This document shows, piece by piece, positions 57,867 through 64,000 of a stretch of 64,000 bases of DNA. Both the position numbers and the translations under genes were made by a program. The notes beneath the pieces were generated by a model, which was not told where the DNA came from, made no database searches, and worked only from the letters and a program-made list of their open reading frames with translations. Numbering within the stretch: position 1 is the stretch's first letter; each line of letters starts with the position of its first letter. Source of the DNA: Pseudomonadales bacterium (GTDB lineage Bacteria > Pseudomonadota > Gammaproteobacteria > Pseudomonadales > UBA7239); the NCBI GenBank assembly GCA_028280345.1, contig JANQLY010000022.1, positions 102,896-166,895 of the forward strand, given 5' to 3'.

Positions 57867-59768
57867 TTATTCGGGCGGAGTTTGCATCTCCTCAAGTTCA
57901 AGCCAGCGTTCGGTAGCCTTGTCGAGCTCTTTTTGTTTTTCGCCGAGTGTATTTAATACCGCCTGGGTCTCTTCATAGGGCTGGTCGTAAAAGCCGTCAG
58001 ATGTGGTTTGTGTCTCGAGCTCGGCGATTGTGTGCTCAAGGTCTTCAATTGTTTGCGGCAGCATGTCGAGCTCCCGCTGTAATTTGTAGCTGAGTTTGAC
58101 GGTTTTTTTATTCTGCACCGCAGCTGAAATATCAGCACCTGTTGAGATTGCAGGTGGTGCTTCATCTTTGGAAACCTTGAGCGTCTTGCCGCGTCGTGCC
58201 CAGTCACTATAGCCGCCGACATATTCTTGCAAACCACCCTCGTTTTCAAATACAAGAATCTTGTCAACGACATTATCAAGAAATTGGCGGTCATGGCTTA
58301 CCAGTATTAATGTGCCCGTATACTGCGCAAGTTGTTCTTCAAGTACTTCGAGCATTTCAACATCGAGGTCATTGGTGGGCTCATCAAGTACCAGCAGATT
58401 TGTCGGGCGTGTAAACAAACGTGCAAGCAATACGCGGTTACACTCGCCACCTGATAGCGAACGAATTTTTGTCATGGAGCGTTCCGGCGCAAACAAAAAA
58501 TTGCGCATATAACCAATCACATGGCGTTCTTTGCCATTAACCTTGATATAGTCTTTGCCATCACCAATCACTTCGGCAACCGTTTTGTTCGGATTCAGCT
58601 CGCGACGAATCTGGTCAAAGTAACCGGTTTCCAGATTCGTGCCGAGTTTGACAGACCCCTGGTCTGGCTCGAGATCACCGAGCAAAATTCTCAACAGTGT
58701 GCTTTTGCCAACGCCGTTGTTGCCGATAATGCCAATGCGGTCACCGCGTTTGATCTTGATCGCGAAGTTATTGATCAGTGTTTCGCCGTGATAACCGTGG
58801 GTCAGGCTGCGCGCCTCAATCACTTTTTTACCGGAGATGTCCGCTTCTTCAACATGGATGCGAGCTTTGCCTTCCCGCTTAACACGTTGACCATATTCTT
58901 CGCGCATCGATTTTAGTGCACGTACGCGCCCTTCGTTGCGTGTGCGTCGCGCTTTGATGCCCTGACGTATCCATGTTTCCTCCTGCGCGAGTTTTTTGTC
59001 AAACAGTGCGTTGCGCACATCCTCTTCCTCGTTGGCCTGGTCCTTGAGTTTTAAATAGTTATCGAACGTGCCGGGCCAACTGGTGACCCTGGCGCGGTCA
59101 ATATCGATAATGCGTGTGGCGAGTTTTTGTAAAAAGTCCCGGTCATGGGTAATAAAAATAACCGTACCATTAAAACCGCGTACTCTGTGTTCAAGCCATT
59201 CAATTGTAGCAATATCGAGGTGGTTGGTCGGCTCGTCGAGCAATAACAGATCCGGATTCGACACCAGTGCCTTGCCAAGTGCTACACGCCGTCGCCAGCC
59301 ACCGGATAAATCCTCGAGCTTTTTACCAACAGGCAATTCAAGTTGACTGACTATCGTGTCGATCTGTTGTTCGAGATTCCAGCCACCGCCGAGTTCAATG
59401 GCAGTTTGCAGCTTTTCCAGTTCTTTAATCGTATCGCTATCACTACTCTTATCTGATAGCTGCTTGAAAGCATCAATACGCTTGCGTTGTTCGGCGAGGC
59501 CCTCTTCAACCACGTCGTGAACACTGCGGTGTAAATCGCCGGGCAGGGTTTGTTCAAGCTTGCTGATACGTAGATGAGAGCGGTAGTGAATCTCACCATC
59601 GTCGGCTTGCTGCTCGCCCGCAATTATTTTCATCAGAGTGGACTTGCCCGCACCGTTGCGGCCGATCAGACAGATACGTTCATTTTCTTCCACAGCGAGG
59701 CTGGCGTTCACCAGCAGGGGGCGATCACCGAAGCGAATGGAAATATTGTCAAGGCGTACCAGACTCAT
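57867..59768 (-). CDS. uup: ABC-F ATPase Uup
   Basis: A 633-residue protein with two ABC domains and no membrane segments. The first has GRNGAGKSTLMK near 38, LSGGWRRRVALGKALVSNPDLLLLDEPTNHLD near 155. The second has GNNGVGKSTLLR near 350 and LSGGECNRVLLARLFTRPTNLLVLDEPTNDLD near 440. A linker of the ABC-F type lies between, and the C-terminus is a coiled coil (LDMLPQTIEDLEHTIAELETQT) typical of Uup. It acts on ribosomes or DNA intermediates. Confidence 0.94.
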   Translation of the reverse strand: MSLVRLDNISIRFGDRPLLVNASLAVEENERICLIGRNGAGKSTLMKIIAGEQQADDGEIHYRSHLRISKLEQTLPGDLHRSVHDVVEEGLAEQRKRIDAFKQLSDKSSDSDTIKELEKLQTAIELGGGWNLEQQIDTIVSQLELPVGKKLEDLSGGWRRRVALGKALVSNPDLLLLDEPTNHLDIATIEWLEHRVRGFNGTVIFITHDRDFLQKLATRIIDIDRARVTSWPGTFDNYLKLKDQANEEEDVRNALFDKKLAQEETWIRQGIKARRTRNEGRVRALKSMREEYGQRVKREGKARIHVEEADISGKKVIEARSLTHGYHGETLINNFAIKIKRGDRIGIIGNNGVGKSTLLRILLGDLEPDQGSVKLGTNLETGYFDQIRRELNPNKTVAEVIGDGKDYIKVNGKERHVIGYMRNFLFAPERSMTKIRSLSGGECNRVLLARLFTRPTNLLVLDEPTNDLDVEMLEVLEEQLAQYTGTLILVSHDRQFLDNVVDKILVFENEGGLQEYVGGYSDWARRGKTLKVSKDEAPPAISTGADISAAVQNKKTVKLSYKLQRELDMLPQTIEDLEHTIAELETQTTSDGFYDQPYEETQAVLNTLGEKQKELDKATERWLELEEMQTPPE

Positions 59769-59831
59769 GGGCCGCCATCATAAAGCAATAAAAAAATTTG
59801 AGAAGGGGGGCTTCTATCAGGTTGGCTTTTA

Positions 59832-60653
59832 TCAGGCCAGTTCGATCAATTCGATACGGGCGCTGCGATGGGTGATACACTCATTATCGCTTAGATGATC
59901 CGACGTGCAGAGCAGTAGATACTGCTCGTTGGCACCACCGAGCGCACAGGCGATGGAATCGATTTCCAAAGGAATATTAGCGGTGATTTTGCCGCCTCCC
60001 TCGACGCGGATAACGCATTTTGAGCCGGGAGTGGCGACCCAGATACCGCCACTGCGATCAATACAAATACCGTCCGGCGAGTAACTTTCGAGGTTGGCCC
60101 AGATGCGGCGGTTGCTCAAATTACCTGCCTTATCAATATCAAATGCTGTTAGCCGTGCGGCAAAGGTTTCGGCAATCACAAGTGTGCGGCCTTCGTCGGT
60201 AATCACCGCGCCATTTGGAAAGCACAACTCGTCGGTAACTGTGCTGGCAGAGCCATCCGGACTCACTTTAATCAGGTTTGTGGTTATCAGGGGTTCGTTT
60301 TCGAAGTCACATCCGAAGTTGCCGATATAGGCAGTACCGTTTTCACTGACCACCATATCGTTGCAATGATAGGGCGCAAGAGTGGAAAGGTTTGCGACTT
60401 CATGTGTTTGTTTGCCATCAAAGCGTAACAGGCGGCGCGATACCATGGCGACAATCAGTAAATCACCATTGGCTAACCAGCCGAGGCCTGATGGGCGATC
60501 ATCAATAGTGACAACGGTTTCCATGTTGCCTTGTAGATCAATGCGATACACCGTATGGGAATGAAAATCGGAAAAGTAGAGTTTTTCTTCTGTCGGATGC
60601 CAGCGTGGACCTTCAGTAAAGGTGAGGTTGTCGGCAAGTATTCGATGATCCAT
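59832..60653 (-). CDS. SMP-30/gluconolactonase family protein
   Basis: A 273-residue six-bladed propeller. The metal ligands can be placed: Glu in LTFTEGPRWHP near 14, Asn in YHCNDMVVSENG near 98 and Asp in SPDGICIDRSGGIWVA near 200. The family opens lactones, for example sugar lactones. It precedes the DUF1499 gene read in the same direction with a 19-nt gap downstream of that gene. Confidence 0.88.
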   Translation of the reverse strand: MDHRILADNLTFTEGPRWHPTEEKLYFSDFHSHTVYRIDLQGNMETVVTIDDRPSGLGWLANGDLLIVAMVSRRLLRFDGKQTHEVANLSTLAPYHCNDMVVSENGTAYIGNFGCDFENEPLITTNLIKVSPDGSASTVTDELCFPNGAVITDEGRTLVIAETFAARLTAFDIDKAGNLSNRRIWANLESYSPDGICIDRSGGIWVATPGSKCVIRVEGGGKITANIPLEIDSIACALGGANEQYLLLCTSDHLSDNECITHRSARIELIELA

Positions 60654-60672
60654 GTTCGGTGATTGATAGTAC

Positions 60673-61194
60673 TTAAATAGAGCTTTTTTGATTAGCCAGC
60701 TGATTGGTCAGTTCAGTTGAAAATTGTTTGACACGTCTTTTATTTACACCGATATCACCATAGCCAACACGGGAAGCCGAACGCATATAGAGTTGTTGTT
60801 GCGCCTGATCAATGCGCAACTCAAAGTCGTCGACAAAGGTAAATAGCCCGCTGGTAAATGTGGCAGCGAGGTAGGTTTCATTTTGTGACACAACAACGCC
60901 TCCCATGGACTCAACCACAGTGCGGCTTTTTGCCAGAACACTTGCAGCAGTTTTCGGTGCATAGTCTATTGGCTGGACATAATGACTCTGATCGTCAGGG
61001 TAATCGGAGCAGAAACAGTTTGGCTTGTCCGGACATGGCGTGAGCTTGCCATTAATGAGCCCAGGCACAGACATCTGCTGCGAAATATGGCCCTGGCGTG
61101 CCAGATGCACAATAAAGGCAAGCGCGAGTACAACAAGCACAGCGCTGGTGATAAGTAAGGTTTTTTTCAGCAAAATAATTCGCTCTTGGCTCAA
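60673..61194 (-). CDS. DUF1499 family membrane-anchored protein
   Basis: A 173-residue protein with an N-terminal helix (TLLITSAVLVVLALAFIVHLA). The DUF1499 motif CPDKPNCFCSDYPDDQSHYVQPI is near residue 55, with SASRVGYGDIGVNKRRV near the end. The cysteine motif may bind a metal. Function unknown. It lies 19 nt upstream of the SMP-30 gene. Confidence 0.85.
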   Translation of the reverse strand: MSQERIILLKKTLLITSAVLVVLALAFIVHLARQGHISQQMSVPGLINGKLTPCPDKPNCFCSDYPDDQSHYVQPIDYAPKTAASVLAKSRTVVESMGGVVVSQNETYLAATFTSGLFTFVDDFELRIDQAQQQLYMRSASRVGYGDIGVNKRRVKQFSTELTNQLANQKSSI

Positions 61195-61248
61195 TTCCGT
61201 GAGCCTTTATAACACGTGTCGTTATAACTCTAAATAGCGGTTAGTCGT

Positions 61249-62322
61249 TTACCATTTTTGTATAACGGGCAACACTTCTTTGGCAAACAGCTGTAAACTG
61301 CCGGAGGCTTCTTCATAACTCATGCCACCATAGTTGGAAATCAGCGTTAGTTGATACTCGCCCATCAGCTTCTTGCGCCACTCGAGTTTCTCGAGAATCA
61401 TTTCCGGAGTGCCCCAGGTTTGTACATCGCAGTAGCTTTCGGCGGCAACTTCAAGGCCAACTTCCTTAAACAGGTCACCGGCTGTAGCGTAATGATCATA
61501 GCCGGAAATATTTTTAAAGTGGTCACTCATAATTTCGTAGTGCTGTACGATCGTGAGGAAGTAGTTGCTCATATATTTTTTCGCCATCTCTTTTGCGGTA
61601 TCGGCATTTTCGTGGCAGAACATCAGATCACCGGTTACTGGTCCCGGTGCTTCGCGATTGTGATACTTTTTAAATGCTTGCTGGTAGACCTTGAGAGTTT
61701 CTTCGACATACATCTCCCAGGGCTTTTGTGAAAACGTCATCAGTGTGGCGCCGAGTTTGGCACAGGTTTCCACAGAGTCTGGTGACATACCGACACAGTA
61801 AAGACGGCCATCCACATCGCTGCGCGGGCGCGGACGAATTTCAGTTTCGATCTGTTTATATTGCGGGCCATCACCTTTAACAATACCGCTGCGCAGGCCC
61901 TCGATAATCATTTTGGCACCTTCATCAAAGCGCGCGCGTGCATCGTTCATATCCAGCATAAAATGTTCATATTCGTGGCGTGCCAAACCACGACCGAGGC
62001 CGAGTACCGCGCGGCCATTTGTCATATGATCAAGCATGGCAAATTTTTCAACAATACGTACCGGGTTGTTCCATGGCACAATCACTGCGCCAGTGCCAAG
62101 CTTGAGCTTGCTTGTGCGCCCGCCGAGCCAGCTTAACCACTGCAGGTTATCAGGACTAAAAGAGTAATCGGTAAAGTGGTGCTCAGCGGCCCAGTATTTG
62201 TCAAAGCCGAGATCTTCTATTTGCTCGGCAATACGCATTTCGTTATTAATGACTTCCGAATCGTCCATGCGACCCATGTAGTTTTGAAAGATTGCGAGGA
62301 TGCCTACTTCCACGATGTTCAC
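61249..62322 (-). CDS. Luciferase-like (LLM) flavin-dependent oxidoreductase
   Basis: A 357-residue TIM-barrel monooxygenase of the bacterial-luciferase group. Visible blocks are AEHHFTDYSFSPDNLQWLSWLGGRTSKLKLGTGAVIVPWNNPVRIVEKFAMLDHMTNGRAVLGLGRGLARHE over 45-115, with LYCVGMSPDSVETCAKLG near 175. It uses reduced FMN and oxygen on an unknown substrate. It is well separated from its neighbours. Confidence 0.9.
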   Translation of the reverse strand: MNIVEVGILAIFQNYMGRMDDSEVINNEMRIAEQIEDLGFDKYWAAEHHFTDYSFSPDNLQWLSWLGGRTSKLKLGTGAVIVPWNNPVRIVEKFAMLDHMTNGRAVLGLGRGLARHEYEHFMLDMNDARARFDEGAKMIIEGLRSGIVKGDGPQYKQIETEIRPRPRSDVDGRLYCVGMSPDSVETCAKLGATLMTFSQKPWEMYVEETLKVYQQAFKKYHNREAPGPVTGDLMFCHENADTAKEMAKKYMSNYFLTIVQHYEIMSDHFKNISGYDHYATAGDLFKEVGLEVAAESYCDVQTWGTPEMILEKLEWRKKLMGEYQLTLISNYGGMSYEEASGSLQLFAKEVLPVIQKW

Positions 62323-62516
62323 CTGTTGTTGTTTGACTGTGGCAACTGATTGTAAAGAGGTAATCCTGTAAATTAAACGGGCGAATTTCCGTCATTTTGC
62401 TTCACATCAAAATAGGGTATCGTGTGTATTATTAAGCAGTGATGAGTACTGGTAGTTTTGTAAAGGGCAGCTATCAGGCAGGGTGGTAATCTGAATAGCC
62501 GCCTTACGTTATAAAC

Positions 62517-64000
62517 TCAGGATAAAAATAGCTGATACGCGTCGTTATCGGTTTCTTCCTTGAACGAGTAATTCAATTCCCGCAGATAGTTTTCTATTTC
62601 CTTGCGCTCCTTGTCAGGGATTTGCAGACCAACCAGCACCCGGCCATAGGCTGCACCGTGATTGCGATAGTGGAACATGGAGATATTCCAGCGTTCGCCG
62701 AGGGTGGTGAGAAACGTCATCAGCGCCCCGGGTCGCTCGGGAAATTCAAAGCGATATAATACTTCGTTGGCTGCCTGTGGTGCACGGCCACCGACCATAT
62801 AACGCACATGCAGTTTTGCCATTTCGTTATCGGTCATATCTACCACGGGATATTTTTTACGCTTTAACTGGCGCAGCAAATCTCTGAGGTCATTGCCCTC
62901 AGGAGAAACCTGCAAGCCAACAAAGATCTGTGCGTCGTTGTCATCCGCATAGCGATAGTTAAACTCGGTGATATTGCGTTTGCCGATGGCGCGGCAAAAC
63001 GTTTTAAAGCTGCCGGGTTTTTCGGGAATTGTAACTGCCAGCACCGCCTCACGCTTTTCACCGATCTCGGTGCGCTCGGAGATATAACGCAGGCGATCAA
63101 AATTCGTGTTGGCACCACTGTCGATAGCGAGCAGGGTCTTACCCTTGAGCTTGTGTTGCTCAACGTATTTTTTCAAACCGGCAAGCGCGAGTGCACCGGC
63201 GGGCTCGGCAATTGAACGGGTGTCGTCAAAGATATCCTTGATTGCCGCACACATCTCATCCGTGGTTACTGTAACTACTGAATCCACCGTTTGTTTCATT
63301 ACACGAAAAGTTTCCTTGCCAACCTGTGCCACGGCGGCACCGTCGGCAAAAATGCCTACATGGGGCAGCGTGACTCGGCGTCCGGCATCGAGGGCCGCTT
63401 TAAAACATGCAGCGTCCTGCGGCTCTACGGCAATCACCTTGATCTCCGGGCGCACATATTTGATATAGGCGGCGACACCGGCACATAGGCCGCCGCCACC
63501 CACAGGTACAAAGATCGCATCAAGTGGCCCCGGGTGCTGGCGCAAGATTTCCATTGCCACCGTGCCTTGGCCGGCAATCACATCCGGGTCATCGTAGGGA
63601 TGAACATAGGAAAGACCCTGATCTGCCACCAGTTGCTGCGCGTGGGCAGAGGCTTCATCGTAGGCGTCGCCAAACAATACCACCTTGACCTGCTTGCCGC
63701 CGTGGCGTTTTACCGCATCCACCTTGATCTGTGGTGTAGTGCGCGGCATTACGATCGTAGCCTTGATGCCCATTTTGGCTGCTGCCAGTGCCACTCCCTG
63801 GGCGTGATTGCCCGCAGAAGCCGTAATCACACCCTTTTTGCGTTCCGCCTCACTCAGCTGATACATCTTGTTATAGGCGCCGCGCAGCTTGAAAGAGAAC
63901 ACCGGCTGTAAATCTTCCCGTTTTAGCAGCACAGTGTTACCAGACCGCTGCGATAACAGCGGCGCCGGATCGATCGGGCTCTCCTGTGCCACATCGTAGA
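62517..64000 (-). CDS. ilvA: Threonine ammonia-lyase, biosynthetic (5' end off the window)
   Basis: The frame is open to the right edge: the codons before the apparent GTG at 63992 continue as …YDVAQESP, so the start lies outside. PLP-dependent fold type II: the lysine is in FSFKLRGAYNKM, SAGNHAQGVALAAAK near 40 binds the substrate and PVGGGGLCAG binds the phosphate. Two ACT-like regulatory domains (KPGSFKTFCRAIGKRNITEFNYRYADD and RPGALMTFLTTLGERWNISMFHYRNHG) allow isoleucine and valine control. It converts threonine to 2-oxobutanoate for isoleucine synthesis. Confidence 0.95.
   Translation of the reverse strand, partial: YDVAQESPIDPAPLLSQRSGNTVLLKREDLQPVFSFKLRGAYNKMYQLSEAERKKGVITASAGNHAQGVALAAAKMGIKATIVMPRTTPQIKVDAVKRHGGKQVKVVLFGDAYDEASAHAQQLVADQGLSYVHPYDDPDVIAGQGTVAMEILRQHPGPLDAIFVPVGGGGLCAGVAAYIKYVRPEIKVIAVEPQDAACFKAALDAGRRVTLPHVGIFADGAAVAQVGKETFRVMKQTVDSVVTVTTDEMCAAIKDIFDDTRSIAEPAGALALAGLKKYVEQHKLKGKTLLAIDSGANTNFDRLRYISERTEIGEKREAVLAVTIPEKPGSFKTFCRAIGKRNITEFNYRYADDNDAQIFVGLQVSPEGNDLRDLLRQLKRKKYPVVDMTDNEMAKLHVRYMVGGRAPQAANEVLYRFEFPERPGALMTFLTTLGERWNISMFHYRNHGAAYGRVLVGLQIPDKERKEIENYLRELNYSFKEETDNDAYQLFLS

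Overview
The window looks like chromosomal DNA of a free-living, probably marine, Gram-negative gammaproteobacterium. Supporting this are an OmpA-type protein, a lipobox peroxiredoxin, a PhoP/PhoQ-like two-component pair, YceH, Uup, two sulfatases, secreted calcium-binding FG-GAP/thrombospondin-type proteins and a large coenzyme-A catabolic cluster. The species cannot be named from sequence alone.

Layout. (1) 1-2010 is the end-truncated gene of a secreted FG-GAP protein, reading leftwards. (2) 2312-12502 is a rightward catabolic cluster: two SDR dehydrogenases, a tandem acyl-CoA dehydrogenase pair, a MaoC hydratase, a thiolase, a VOC protein, a RibB-type protein and a class III CoA transferase, with an outer-membrane barrel gene between its two halves. 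Together they could run a beta-oxidation-like route on a bulky substrate; steroid or terpenoid is an inference from gene content. Its two operon heads share an upstream motif and promoter geometry, and two long covarying hairpins lie inside it. (3) 12582-19014 holds accessory genes: HNH, sugar dehydrogenase, ICMT-like, OmpA, SGNH, NTF2/ketosteroid-isomerase-like and peroxiredoxin.

(4) 19234-29304 is the most unusual part: an RNA-repair and tRNA-array locus. It contains the RNA ligase rtcB, a 53-aa basic protein, an unrecognised 312-aa protein, two promoter/short-ORF/terminator modules, a five-tRNA array (Arg, Lys, Asn, His, Gln), an HNH nuclease, degenerate tRNA-like units, a slipin, a CoiA-like nuclease, an unknown protein, a HEPN-type putative RNase and an isolated tRNA-Leu. 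The tRNA-Asn and the tRNA-Leu both carry a 17-nt insertion at the same place in the T-loop. The two insertions match the consensus TACCCWCMGGGCACARG and covary with the T-stem of their own host. Removing them restores 7-nt T-loops. With an RNA ligase encoded 4 kb away, this looks like a miniature tRNA-intron or tRNA-repair system.

(5) 29391-45433 has two sulfatases, a dual thioredoxin-fold protein and a family of secreted pentapeptide-repeat proteins sharing an NYQGRLLD-type N-terminus, together with a 1251-aa FG-GAP/TSP3 protein. (6) 45644-64000 is mostly housekeeping and metabolism: CBS, MBL-fold, glutathione peroxidase, a desaturase/dehydrogenase fusion, GT39, a PepSY/PhoPQ-like operon, PhyH, Uup, SMP-30, a luciferase-like monooxygenase, and ilvA running off the right edge.
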